Under the pieces are notes generated by a model, which worked only from the letters and a program-made list of their open reading frames with translations, searched no databases and had not been told where the DNA came from. Below, piece by piece: positions 44,630-56,799 of a stretch of 64,000 nt of DNA (positions are counted from its first letter, which is position 1; each line of letters starts with the position of its first letter). Both the position numbers and the translations under genes were made by a program. Origin of the DNA: Nymphaea colorata (Eukaryota > Streptophyta > Magnoliopsida > Nymphaeales > Nymphaeaceae); assembly GCF_008831285.2 (NCBI RefSeq), contig NC_045148.1, forward strand, positions 20,391,002 to 20,455,001, given 5' to 3'.

Positions 44630-46935
44630 CAAGAGAGTTGCATGGTTTCCTTCCGCTATTAGGAATCAACTGGCAGATGCGACCCTCCCCAAATGACGGG
44701 CATTAACTGATGAATCCTATAAGATATGACTTATCCGGCATCCGGATTAATCATGCTGGTTTATGAACTCCTTTTGAATAATATCTTAATGCAAAATATT
44801 ATTTAATATTTTTTTTACATGTTATAAGATATGACTTAGGATTAACCAAAAACATTAATTTTGGGCTAACCCATGTTAGACTCGCATACAAATCTGGATA
44901 AGTTCCAGCAGAAGCCCGCCATTGCCCCAATCCCGTGAACCTTGCGCATTATTTCTGGGGATAGATCTTAATCTAAACTCTTGAAGTTGCTGCAAAGAAT
45001 ATCTCATAAATTAGAAAAGATGATAACCTTCAGCTCATATACAATTAATTAAGAATTATCGTTCTCTTTTTCTGTTTAAAACAGTCTGATCTTGTTTGGA
45101 GATATATATATATATATATATATTAAAAATTTTATCAATATCTTTAAATAAGTAAACAATAAGCAGTATAATTTAGTAGACAGTTCTGCCCTTATAACAT
45201 TTACTATGAGGTTAGAACTAAGCTTAGGATTACACGCGGAGTGGATTTTACCCCATATCTGATCAGAGCCGGTGAGTACAATTGATGGTCGTAATGGACC
45301 AGAAAATAGATTTATTGTTTCATAAAATTTTGTTCAGATATGAATTTATATAACTAACTTCACATAGATTATGTGTTGGATTTGGAGCGAAAAAAAAAAA
45401 ATTCTGTCAAATTAGCTGGCTCAAAGAGTTGGTTTAAGACATTCGGTTCTGAATATAAAGGGTTCGCTTCCAAAGCGGTCGTAACTTTGGGATAGGAGGA
45501 AGGAGGGAGGGGCCTCAGTTTCTTCAATGTACCTACACATCGGGGCCGAGCCAAGGTAGGGCCGTAGGGGCCCAGGCCCCACCTCAAAAAAAAATTACAT
45601 GTAATTTTAAAAAAATTCACTTATCTTATATAAATATTTTGAAATCAAAATTTAGAAACTTTAATTCGGCCCCCTTCATGAACAATTTTTGGCTCCACCC
45701 TGCTTTATACCTCCAAAAGGTTCAATATCTAGCCTCTCTGAGCATGCATTCTGGCAATTCAAATGTTAATCTCCATTAAACCAATCCCATGTTACCACAA
45801 ACATATTAGGATTATCGGGCAAAAAAATTATTAAAGTGCACATGTAAATGACTGGCAAATGTATGTCCATGATTAGATCAATGTAATTACCTTATAATTG
45901 GATTTATTAAGAAACAGATTGCAATTAATTAGGTCCGCATGTATTCATCACTTTTGGATGCAAAGCTTTGGACTAATTTTAACACAATTAATTAGTAAGT
46001 GTGACCTACCTAAGAATAAAAAGTGTCTTCTTTGTTATATAAAAGATTTGCTAAACCCAATCAATTTAATTTCTTTTTCCAAGTTGAACTTGGGGACTAG
46101 TCAGTGATTGGTTTAGATAAATCCAAGCCTATGCCAGTGCTAAATTTGGCTGGTTTAACACAGAGGTTAGATGATTAATGAACTGCTATGAAACTGAGAT
46201 TCAACATACCACCGCCAATCTTGGCTCAGTGGTCCGGAGATTTGTATTAGATACTATTCGGACAGCGCCTTTCTGGTGTGGCAAACACGTTTTCGTGTCC
46301 TAGGCAGGTTAATAGGGATGTCAACATATTGGATATTTCCTTAATCATATCTGTTTTTTTTCTGTCATATCTGAATCCGAATCCGCTCCGAATTTTACCA
46401 ATTTTCAAAATTTAATAACATTAGATACATGATATTTGCCTAAAAATGAATCTGATTCGAATTTAAATCTCAATCCGAACCCGATCAGATATTTATGTAT
46501 ATCCGAATCCGATCCGATTTCTTAATTAGATATTAATTTTTTTTTCGTATTAGATTTTTTGGATCGAATCGGTTGAATATCAAATTCAAACAGATATATA
46601 TATTGACAGATACGAGGTGTAAAGCGTCATACACTACCCATTTTTCTTGTTTGTTCTTATTCTAATTATTTTTCCCTTTCATTTTTTAAAAACGTATACA
46701 CAATTATATTTTTTTCAAATTTAAAATGTATACACTGGTCGGAGAACTTTTGTGGAAAACCAAAGCAAGACAAAATATCCCATTAAATTGATCTCACTTT
46801 TCTAGATAAGTAGCTATAAACAATACTTAAACTAGAGTTTGAATGAAAATAACACAACTCCAGGCAATTGGGAATCAGAGTTATTGGCACTGCCCCGCCC
46901 CACAACACATGGGACACCCCACGTATCTACTCGAT
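44630..46935. other. Spacer between divergent genes, repeat debris
   Basis: The spacer is AT-rich with a TA run at 45105-45122. At about 45543-45700 the ends GGCCGAGCCAAGG and, inverted, GGTGGAGCCAAAA resemble a decayed inverted-repeat element. From 46360 to 46610 there is a low-complexity series of GAATCCGATCCGA-like words. No gene is seen. Confidence 0.45.
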
Positions 46936-46938
46936 GTA

Positions 46939-47054
46939 CACGTGTAACTCTGTCATTGGAAAGCAATCCACGGCAGTGCAATGGGAACTTCGTGCTCCAA
47001 CACGTGTCATCCCATGAGTGGCTGGATTGCCTCGTGTTATCCCAAGCAGATAAG
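46939..47054 (+). promoter_or_regulatory. Light-type promoter of psbQ: two G-boxes and GATAAG
   Basis: CACGTG occurs at 46939-46944 and 47001-47006, each within an ACACGTGT context. A GATAAG I-box lies at 47049-47054 and an inverted GATAA at about 47037-47041. Paired G-box and I-box elements upstream of photosynthesis genes are a known light-response arrangement. They lie 118-233 bases before the psbQ ATG. Confidence 0.65.
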
Positions 47055-47171
47055 AGACCTGCCCGCTGCCCGGACCAACTCCCACCTCATACACAAAGAT
47101 CATAAAGAAAAAGCCACACCTTCACTTCACTCCAGTCCCTGAATCGAATTGCCGGCGACGGTGCAGAGGAG

Positions 47172-48960
47172 ATGGCGCATGCTGTAGCTTCAATGGCTGG
47201 CTTGCATGGCGCCTACCAGGCCGTTCTGGACGGAAGCCTTCAACTAAGCGGCTCAAGCCAGCTGAACGTAGCCGGTGGCAGCAGCCGAGTCGCCGTAAGC
47301 CGGGTGGCTTTTAGTCCAATTAGAGCTCAGCAGGTTCCAGTGGAGCCGGAAGCCGCCTCTCAGAGCAGCCGCCGAGCTCTCCTCGGCCTCCTAGCTGCCG
47401 GTGTCACCGCCGGCTCCGTTGTCAAGTCAGTCTTGGCGGAGGCAAAGAGCATTAGAGTCGGCCCACCTCCGCCGCCCTCCGGCGGATTGCGTAAGTTTTC
47501 CAAAATTCTCCTTAAATCATTCTTAGAGCTCTAGATCTACTTCAAATTGCCACTTCTATAGTTCTTTTTGAATGAGCATGTTGCTGGCATATCTTTGCTT
47601 CCCAGCAAACAAGTCTTTGAATTTCGAGAAAGCTTCTCATTCATAAATGCACACATCTTGGTCAATGCAAGTAGAATTAAGGTACAAACAGAAATTTTTC
47701 TTACGATAATCAAGTGGGTGCACCATCTTTTGGATCATTCAGCTTTTCTTGAGTCAACTATATATATAAGTCGCTTCCATAATTTGCCAAACATGCAGCT
47801 GGAACTAAGAACTCTGATGTTCCAAGGGACCTGCTATTGCCCTTGAAGGATCGCTTCTTCCTGCAGCCACTCCCCCCAGCAGAAGCTGCCCAGAGGGCTA
47901 AGGACTCCGCCAAGGACATTGTTGGTGTCAAGAGCTTCATTGACAAGAAGGCCTGGCCTTATGTCAAGAACGATCTCCGCCTCAAGGCGTCGTACCTCCG
48001 CTTTGATCTCAACACTGTTATCAAAGCGAAGCCGAAGGGCGAGAAGCAGCCGCTGGTAGAACTCACCGAAAAGCTATTCTCCACAATTGATGGTGTAAGC
48101 TCTTTTTTCTTTCACAAGCTTGTCTGGTTGCCATTTATGAGCATAATGGGTGGCAAGGTGGTTCACCTCTTAAGGGAGTTGAGTTCAATTTTTAGGGAGG
48201 CTATCACATCCTAGTGTACTTCGCCTCTGGATCGTAATAGGTTTTCAAGCAACATGGAGGCTGTGGTTTCTCTTAAAGTGGTGGAATGAACCACTCGCCC
48301 TTAAAAAAAACTTATGCAACATAAACTTACATATTGAAGTGTTTATTGGACGTCACAAAAAATGTGTCCTATTGAAAAAAGACGTATGTAATACGGCAAA
48401 ACACAGTTAGCCGTATAATACCCATTTTATTCCCGTCTTTTAAAAAAAAACGTCAGAAAATAAAAAAACATGTATAAATTATACTCGTTTTTTGTGTTTC
48501 TTCCATATTTTTTATGATTTTTTATTTTTTTAAAATTTTGAGGATTTACTAAATGTTTTAAATTTTTTAAAATTTTGCCTAGATTTTTTCGTTTTATTTT
48601 CGAGATATACAATTTTGTCGTATTATACCCGTCTCTTTCTTCGCCCTATAATACCCGTACACGTTTTTGTGACAATGAATCAATTTCTGGGATCAGCAAT
48701 CACATTATGAGTTCTTGGCTCAGGGATCCAGTTTCATCCCGGTCAGCGGCAAATTTGAACTTTGTTAGCAGATTAACTGATTCATAGATGGGAATTTAAA
48801 TGAAATCTGCCTTTGATATTGGAAGTCAGAATTTCTTATGTTCACTTCTTCTGTTGGTCAGCTGGATCATGCAGCCAAGATAAAGAGTTCGCCGGAAGCA
48901 GAGAAGTACTACGCTCAGACCGTCTCAGCACTAAATGACGTTCTGGCAAAGCTGGGCTAA
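47172..48960 (+). CDS. psbQ: Oxygen-evolving enhancer protein 3, chloroplast precursor
   Basis: Three exons (47172-47490, 47799-48094, 48862-48960) give 237 residues. The N-terminus ([13 protein letters not shown]) is a stroma-targeting peptide. A twin-arginine lumen signal follows: Arg67-Arg68, a hydrophobic stretch LLGLLAAGV, and an LAEA cleavage region. The mature protein should start near Glu90 ([20 protein letters not shown]) and is 148 residues, the normal PsbQ length. The mature part shows [37 protein letters not shown] and [18 protein letters not shown], ending [10 protein letters not shown]. PsbQ is a four-helix thylakoid-lumen subunit of photosystem II that stabilises the oxygen-evolving centre and lowers its calcium and chloride demand. 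All three exons look functional, and the promoter motifs upstream agree with light control. Confidence 0.97.
48352..48673. mobile_element. TIR element in psbQ intron 2, possibly CACTA-like
   Basis: The left end GTCACAAAAAATGTGTCC at 48352 is mirrored at the right end by the reverse complement GTCACAAAAACGTGTACG, ending at 48673. The interior is AT-rich and non-coding. The CACAAAAA ends recall CACTA-type termini, and the small size suggests a MITE. The target duplication is not clear: GT and AC flank the CAC/GTG ends. The element lies in the sense-strand intron and leaves the splice sites intact. Confidence 0.5.
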
Positions 48961-49310
48961 GCTCCATGGATTCTGTTCTGTAACATCCCTGTTGTTGAGC
49001 TTGTAGAAGTCCGTGTGCTTTTATATAATGGAATTGTATCTTTTTGAGGACTTGCTGTAGTGAGATGGAGCACTTGCACATTGCCATATAGAGCTTCTTA
49101 ATTTCAGATCAGAAGCTACAAAGAAAGGTCCATGGAGGAATGAAAGAAGAGGATATGTCCATCTGCATACCTAGAAATAATACCAGGATTTTCCAATATG
49201 ATCAGAGAATTACATGTTCATATAGTTAATAGATCCTTCCATGATCGTCGTCGTTGTTAACATGAAATGGATTAACAACTCCCATTTTTTCGTTCATACT
49301 CATATCGACA

Positions 49311-49589
<279 letters not shown>

Positions 49590-49737
49590 GAGCTACCCGA
49601 GAAAGTCAAATCCTTGTTCTGACTTCTCTTTGAAATTTCGATGATCGTTTATACTTCGCCTTTAGACAGATGCACAACTCTCTCGTGAAACCAAAACTTT
49701 TTGGTTGAGCGGTAATGGTAATCCAAATTTTATACTA

Positions 49738-49949
49738 AGTAAGTCTTGGGCATCGAGCAGGTCAATGCCTAAAATCCGAGCTTGGACTCCTTTCAGTTTA
49801 AAAATATTTTTTTAAATATAAAATAAAATTTTTGAACATAAAATACATTTTTAATAATAAATATATATTGTTATTAAATAAAATAAAAATTTTACTCAGA
49901 CAGAATCAAACTCCATCGGGCCGACCCGGGCCCAATGCCCAGGCTTACT
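49738..49949. mobile_element. Possible small inverted-repeat element
   Basis: The left end AGTAAGTCTTGGGCATCGAG and the right end, in reverse complement AGTAAGCCTGGGCATTGGGC, form imperfect terminal inverted repeats around a 212-bp AT-rich interior. I could not define a target duplication, so the call is tentative. Confidence 0.35.
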
Positions 49950-51240
49950 TTTAAAGGCCACAAATAAATAAATAAATAGATAATTTAAGCTATTGATATG
50001 TAAACTGGCAATTTATATCAATGAGCAGTTGTCCACATGCCCATCCTGAAGTAGGTCATTTGTTATGCTTAAAAAAGGTTCAATCACTTCACAACTATGC
50101 TCAATTTAACAAGTGTGTGTATGACAATTAAGTCTGAATATCACGCATTTAAACCTCATTTTGCAATAGTAAAGTGGTGTTCACCACAAATATGTCTAAG
50201 TTGAGCATGTCTTCTAAAATTTTTAAAACAAATAAAATGTAGTCCTTCTGTTTTTTTTATTAGGGTCTTAAGCTGCTATGAAATTATTGATGATGGCAAC
50301 AATGCATCCTTCAACTTAAGTATTGGTGCTTATCATTTAATATATACAAATTATATGGTTCATGAAAATCAAATTAGCGATCTGCATGGTTCAACAAGGT
50401 AGGTTATGTCACTTGAAGTGAAATGTTTTTATTTACAAACCATTAAATTTATGTGATCGACTACGATGTCAAAGCGTTTATCTGGTATTAACAAATTCCA
50501 TTCCACCGTTCGATCAAGCACTTCAATTTAATTTCATGCGTTATCTAATGACTGGTAATAATGTTTTCTTTTAATTTTACTGTACATTTATCCAAGTAGT
50601 TTTTTTTTTTTTTGCTTTTAAAGGAAATTCTTTTTGCTTACAATTAAAAAAAAAACTTCAAAATCTATAGTTCTATAAAAAAATGTCACTGTAAAGGCAA
50701 AGTAAATTTTTCTCTACATGAGAAACAGAAAAATGTTAGCTAAAATATATTACATGAAATTTAGCGATCAATGATAATGGAAAACTAACGTTTAATGATT
50801 CACTTCATTTTGAGGGCTTCTGCTTCGCTTTCGGCTTTTATATAAAGGGAAACTTTTTGGCTACTTTTTTCCTCCAATTTGCAAAAAGAAAATTCGAAAG
50901 CTATTTCCTAAAACAATGTCAAAATAAAGACTTGAAGTAATTATTTCTTAACATGGCAAACAGAAAAATGTCAGCTAAAACTGCAATAATGAAATTTAGC
51001 GACCGAAGATAATATTGGAAAACTAACATTTACTATTTCTCATCTTATTAAAAATTGAATTGGCATGCTTTTTAATTTTTATCTTCTGGTTTTTAAATCA
51101 ACGCACAATGTCTTTCAAAAATTACCGTGTGCGACTAGCGAAGCCCGCAAAGTATGCGAGTTACGGTCAACCCGTCGTGTGTCCTACGCAGTTCAGGCCT
51201 TCGTGTTTAACCCATTTCCTCTTTGTATGTGTGTGGGTTC
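49950..51240. other. Intergenic, AT-rich, nothing recognised
   Basis: No gene or bounded element is visible. At about 50695-50795 and 50915-51025 two similar passages share GAGAAACAGAAAAATG / GGCAAACAGAAAAATG, then TGAAATTTAGCGA and GGAAAACTAACNTTTA, indicating an old local duplication. Confidence 0.45.
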
Positions 51241-51252
51241 TGTTAAAAAAAC

Positions 51253-51345
51253 CCCAACTCTCTCTCTCTCTCTCTCCCCTGCCATTGGGTAGACGAAGAA
51301 GCACTGAAACCGGCAGAAAGAGAGCAGTTGGTGTGTGTTCCATCC
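51253..51345 (+). promoter_or_regulatory. Probable 5' leader region of the ubiquitin-fold gene
   Basis: A CT microsatellite (51259-51276) and a GA-rich mix typical of plant 5' leaders lie 1.3 kb before the first coding exon at 52647. That exon is preceded directly by an acceptor (TTGTGCAG, ending at 52643), so a 5'-UTR intron between this region and the ATG is likely. The exact transcription start and donor are not resolved. Confidence 0.35.
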
Positions 51346-52646
51346 CCTAAAATCAGTTTTTGTATTCTTGTTTTCTGTTATTTGACGTGGGTTTCTGTAA
51401 GCATTTTAAACGTAGCACTAACTTGTACCGAATGAATAGAATTTCGCTTTCAAGGGTCTCTGTTCCCAGTATGGATTCCTTGTAAGGCAGTCATTTTCTG
51501 TAAGATATTGGTTTCCGAGTTTCACATGCACGGGATCGATAGCGTGCAGTAAAGGGGTCGGCTTTTTATTCTGTTTCTTTTGGCTGAATCTGCTATGTGC
51601 TTTCCACTGGAATCGATTTTGGGGAATTTCAGATGGCAGTTGGTTGTGAACTGGGTTGGTTTTAATTGTGTAATCTTTTTCCCCTTTTGTTATTTGCACC
51701 GCCCTTTCAGTCTTTTTCTTTCTGAATTCTGGTTATTCCCACGATTTATTGGATGCTTTGATGTATTCCTGGGCAGCTAGTTGGAGTTTTTTTATCTTTT
51801 ACTCATCTGTGTTCGTAGGATGCAATTTTAGTTTGTGGGTAATCTCTTCTGGCATATTTTTGGGCACTCTTTACGGATATCTGTTCCTCTGGGTTTCATC
51901 CACAATGTTAGATTTTTCTTATAACAATAAAGCATTAACCTTACTATGCCATGCAATGGTGTCGGAAAACTGGAAACTGTGGCTCGTTATACGCTTTATT
52001 TGTTTGGCTTCATCATGCAGCATGTAGCTAAGGAAGCATTTTCCAGTTCCTCGATTTTCTTTGTTCTCATTTCGTCATGAGAATTTTACGTTGCTTATTT
52101 TGTTCTTTTTGTTTTCCTTTAGGTTGGAGGCTTCAACTGTCAGCTTGCTTGAGAGAGCTCTTGAGCTAATTTCGTGAAAACTAGGAGGACAGCTTTTTAT
52201 TTGCTCCTCATCTTTATAAGCAGCACACAATATGGTGCTTTCCATGTTTTCCTCTTTATTTGGTTGTTCTCCTTTTTTGTAGTTTATCTTTTCTCCGTAT
52301 TCACTATGAATTGACATAGAAGAAGTGATAGTTAATGAGAATAGACTGTTCACATGAAATAGGCCATTTTAAGATGTCTTCGTAACATGGATTTGGCTTA
52401 GATGCCTGCCAAAAAACTAAAAAATTCTCTGAGTTCAGGTGGTTCAATTGTCTTTGGCAAGGTAGTTATTGAGAAAAATTATGATAATGCCAGATGTCTG
52501 CTTTGAATTGGATTTTGCTTCTTTTTCTTCTTAGTTTATCAACTTCACGATTTCAGGTAAGAAATTTTGCTACTCTAGTAGCTATCTTTGTGTTTCTAGT
52601 TACTTCTTTGACTGAGTACCAGTGGAATGCTATTCTTGTGCAGGCA

Positions 52647-55551
52647 ATGTATATTCGTGTGAAGCGTCATAAGACAACTTATTTTCTGCAATGCGACCCA
52701 ACTGAGACAATTCTAGATGTGAAGCAAAAGCTGCATTCTTTAATTGACCATGTGACTAGTAATCAGCGGTTAATTCTCCTTGCGACCGGAGAAACACTGG
52801 ATGATAACAAAACATTGGCTGAGCAGAAGGTACTATTAAAAGCTAAACCAGTATTTATTTCAAGTGTTCTGTGTGATGGATAACATCCAATGATGTCTTT
52901 TCTTTTAGTGTATTATCAGGATTGTTGTCTTCCAGATACTGCTGAGCTACATTTTTTCTATATCAAATGCTTAATTGATGTGATTCTGAACTTTTATATC
53001 CTTGATAATGCACTCATAACAGTTGAGTGTGAAGGATGAGAGCTATATTGGTTCTGAACCCTATCACTGTAGGGTGGTATGGCCTCTTGTTTGTAGGGAG
53101 CAGGCACTAATTGTTTGAACTAACAGCAAAATGTTTTTAGGATGATTTTATTAGTTGGTTTCATCATTTTAGTAGATCAAACCTCAAACTAGGAATAAAT
53201 TATGGCTCACAGTTCATGAATATGATGGCGATCCACAATGATGTGTAAGTACCTGTACTTATTTGTAATACATGGAAACTTTTTAGGACTCCTATTTACA
53301 CTATCCAATGTTACTTTTCCATATTGAAACATGACAGCATGTGCTTATTTTGTTTTTTGTGTGTCTTATAACTACATCCCGTCTTTTGTTGAGCCTTTCA
53401 TGCAAGTGAGTCCTCCAAAATGTGCATGTACACCACAGCTGTGTATGTGTTTGCACATGTATTTGGGCCTGTAATCCACATTTTTGGCCACCAGCACTTG
53501 GTTCTAATGCTAAATTCGAAGCAACCTGTTGCTCAACTGTGTGCTGTCTCTTGCATGCCTTTCAGTGTCAAATTTCTCCTAATAAACGAATGTATGTTGA
53601 ACCTCATTCTGGAAAAGGTGAGATTTTTTTATTAAACTGTGTTCATCAACTGATTTCAAGCATATAATTTGGCTTCATTTGCACTTTATTGTTTACAGAC
53701 GATTGCAAATTTATAGTAAAAATAATAAATATACTGAATTATAAATAACTGATGCATTGTCATCCATTGAGTTCTCACAGTTTTCTGTTTCCACGTGCAG
53801 GTTGAAAATGATGCAATTGTAGCCTTAACTCTGCGGAAAGGTCATTGCTTTATCATCACTTTATCTTTTCAGGAAATCTGTTCTTGTGCATGCATGCACA
53901 GCATACATATGCACATGGATGGATGCACATGTGCATGAGCCATAAGTGTGAATCTATACCCTAAAGATGTCAATGGTTGAGCTTTGAATTGGAGATCTGA
54001 TCAACCCAATTTGTCAGGCCAGTAAAAAATAACAATCTTAGTTGAATTGGGTTTTTTATCTAAAATACGGTTAGTTTCTCATGATATCCTACCAAAAAAA
54101 AAAGTAAATTTCACTTTTATGATGTTTAGGGAGTTAATACCAACACTAGGATATTCCACCTCATGAGACTGATTGTCCTAATCTTACCACCTCGCAGCCA
54201 CCAATCTGTTGTGAAGTATTGTAGGAAGAGTTCTGTTTCTTTGGTGGATTTTAATCTGATTCACCTCCATCAAATTTTCGGTTGGTTTCAACTTTAATGT
54301 TGGACTTAAATTCAGTCTGTATTCCTGTTTGAGTTAGTATATATCGTGTCACTCACATGTAGCATTACCCACGTCCGACTCAAAGCCAAACTGTTAAACA
54401 TCTGTGTATACCCCACATCCTGGGTCTCGACTCTCTCCTCCTTCTCTCCTTCTCCCAAAACCAATTATGTATTTTGTATCTTTTGTTGGTACTTTCAGCA
54501 TTGATATTTGTGATGGACGTTGTTAATATTTTTTCTTGCATTTTTTTTTGTTACCATTTATCCTTTTTGAGTTCAAGTTCATTAGGACGTTTTCAACAAT
54601 TTTATTGTTTTGAAGATCTTATTCATGTGAAATAGCCATGACATGCACTTTTTTTCTCGGAGAAGTTCTGAGGATAATTTTTAGAAAGTCAGTTGATAAT
54701 GTATAAATTGTATTTCACCGATACAAGGGAAGTATTTATGACATATTTGAAAACTCTGAACCTTTTTGGCAATTTCAGAAGTATCTTAGGCAAAAAAAAA
54801 TGAAATTTTCAGAAATTCTAAATTGGTAAATTTCCTTGGAATCTGAGAGAAACAATAGAGGAGTAGTTCATGAATTCAAAGATTTTTTCGTGTAGATATT
54901 TAATCTTACGATATTATTTAAATCTCACATTTTTTGTCATGTTACATGCGAATTTGGCATCGCCAACTGTTCTGAACATAGTGACGTAACCGCAAGATTA
55001 GCATATTGAAATAATGATGAATATGTTGTGATGATATAAAATCTTGGAGATATTTGTAACAGAATCTACGTGATTTCAAAAGGTTGTTCAAGACATCTTT
55101 TTCCATTTCAATTTTCACGCATATGTTCTCCTCGATACAAGTCACGGGTGGTCAAAAAAAAAAAAAAAAAGGAACGTGTGGATCTTGTCTAGTTACCATT
55201 CTGACGTTGTTCACTCTCGCTTAATAAGGGATCTATATGACCATTGATCTGATTATTCTATGCATATGAACACATAATTTGCTTGTAGGTAATACATAAT
55301 TAACAGTGGTATTTTCCCTGATTTCTCTTCTCCTTGTCCAAAATTGTACTGTTTCATGGTTCAAAATTTTTTTTTTCCATGGCGATCTCTTTTGGTTTTT
55401 TATTTTGATTCGTTGACATTCTTTTTTTATTTGTTTTGTTCCTCCGCTGTTCGCTTGCCCTTCCACAGACAACAATGAATTTGAGGAGGTTCACATTGAA
55501 AAGCCAGAAGATGTTGGCAACTCTCCTGAACCAGACGTCTCCTTGGGCTAA
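52647..55551 (+). CDS. Small ubiquitin-fold protein (elongin-B-like)
   Basis: Three coding exons (52647-52829, 53801-53840, 55469-55551) give 101 residues. The start ATG lies four bases after a splice acceptor, so the gene has a 5'-UTR intron. The chain MYIRVKRHKTTYFLQCDPTE, LDVKQKLHSLIDHVTSNQR, LLATGETLDDNKTLAEQKV, NDAIVALTLRK is a ubiquitin-like beta-grasp fold. It ends in an acidic tail (NNEFEEVHIEKPEDVGNSPE) and no diglycine. The lack of GlyGly means it is not a conjugated modifier. The spacing and sequence resemble elongin B and its plant homologues, which act as adaptor subunits rather than tags. Introns are long (971 and 1628 bases) compared with the tiny exons, but all join in phase. 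Confidence 0.88.
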
Positions 55552-56505
55552 AGATTGTTCCAAATGCATCCTCGTTCTGATACACAACTATTTCGAATGC
55601 AGTTGACACCATCGGTGTTTTTGGACTTGCCGCAGAGCTACAAGTATGTGGAAGTCTATAGGTCATGAGACCTTTTGATTGGTAGAAAGTCTGAAAATCT
55701 TAGAAGAAACGCAGCTGTTAGTTACTGTAACATGAAGGTCTGCAAGTGTCAAGATCTTCTATTTTCACGGAAGAAGACAATCTCTTTTAGTGCTAATAAT
55801 GCATTATCGTTCTTGAAAATTTGCTCTCACGGTAGCAAGATGCGGGCAGTTCTCGATTCAACTCCACCTTATGTTTTTTTTTTTTTCCCTGAAAGATCGT
55901 TGGCTGTTTCATGTTCACAGGGCTCCTTCTCTGCGATTGATTGGTTCCAATTTCAATCACTAGAATCTGTAAGCTCTGCATTTTATTTTTTTGAAATGCA
56001 GAACAACTGAACTTGGGCTTAACTAAATCTTAATGGATGTCGACTAGTTTAACGCTTCTACCTAAAAATTTGCAGTTCAGAAAAATATGTCCACATAAAT
56101 CAAATTAACAAGACTTTTGTTGATATATCAATCCGACTAACTATGCTGTATGCTCCATTCATCTTCAAAATATATTTTAGAACTGAAAAATTGCCACAAC
56201 CTTTTTATCCGATCCACCCATATTAGCATCCATCGTAAAATTCTAAGTTCAAATTCTTCAATCGATTTTGCACCACAACATCAAACCGATCACATCAACC
56301 TTTTTTTCCTTTAAAATTATGATTTTATAAAATAAGCTTGACAAAAGAACACTTTTGGTGGGAGTCGGATGCAATGGTGAACACTGATAAGCGTGATCTA
56401 GACCCAGATCCACGAAAACCACCGCCTTTCTCACTCTTCTCTCGCCAACCAAAACCCTAGGCCCCAAAGATCGGCGAAGGCCCTAATTCCAGGACGCGGC
56501 CGACG
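55552..56505. other. Spacer and 3' UTR, no gene recognised
   Basis: The first part is the 3' UTR of the ubiquitin-fold gene. The last 150 bases should be the leader of the next gene. Open frames between are short and unsupported. Confidence 0.45.
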
Positions 56506-56799
56506 ATGGGGTGGTTCTCTAGAAAGAAGACCGACAAGCCGGAAGCCAAGGACGGCCGGAAGAACGACAAGCCGGATACTCTTTCGGCCGGAGGTGAGGA
56601 AGTCCCTGGGATGAACGGCGCCCTGGAAGTGCGGAGGCCAGACGCCGTCACCGTCTTTGAGTTTGGCTCCGTGGCCGCATCTGGCGATAAGATTACTCTC
56701 GCCGGGTACTGCCCCGTTTCGGACGACCTCGAGCCGTGCCGATGGGAGATTTTGCCTTCCGCGGGATCCAACGCTCCGCAATTCCGTGTAGTCTTCTGA
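56506..56799 (+). CDS. Small conserved-looking plant protein, function unknown
   Basis: This intronless frame of 97 residues starts MGWFSRKKTDKPEAKDGRK and ends in TGA. The N-terminal third is Lys/Arg/Asp-rich and probably disordered. From about residue 35 it becomes ordered: VPGMNGALEVRRPDAVTVFE, FGSVAASGDKITLAGYCPV, SDDLEPCRWEILPSAG and NAPQFRVVF. The GC content and codon use resemble real genes and contrast with the surroundings. I think similar small proteins exist in other plants, but I cannot name a function. MG at the start makes N-myristoylation conceivable, although the following WFSR is not a classic signal. Confidence 0.7.
   Translation: MGWFSRKKTDKPEAKDGRKNDKPDTLSAGGEEVPGMNGALEVRRPDAVTVFEFGSVAASGDKITLAGYCPVSDDLEPCRWEILPSAGSNAPQFRVVF

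Noticed and set aside
44161-44643. Longer start for the coiled-coil gene at 44643
   Set aside because: The extra ATG lies upstream of the TATA box, and the added residues look like translated leader (poly-basic, then Phe/Leu/Ser-rich).
46209-46320. Possible SINE or tRNA-like A box (TGGCTCAGTGG)
   Set aside because: No convincing B box, poly-A tail or target duplication was found.
56431-56781. Two minus-strand frames of more than 100 codons
   Set aside because: They overlap the GC-rich small gene 56506-56799, whose plus-strand frame has a better start and protein character.
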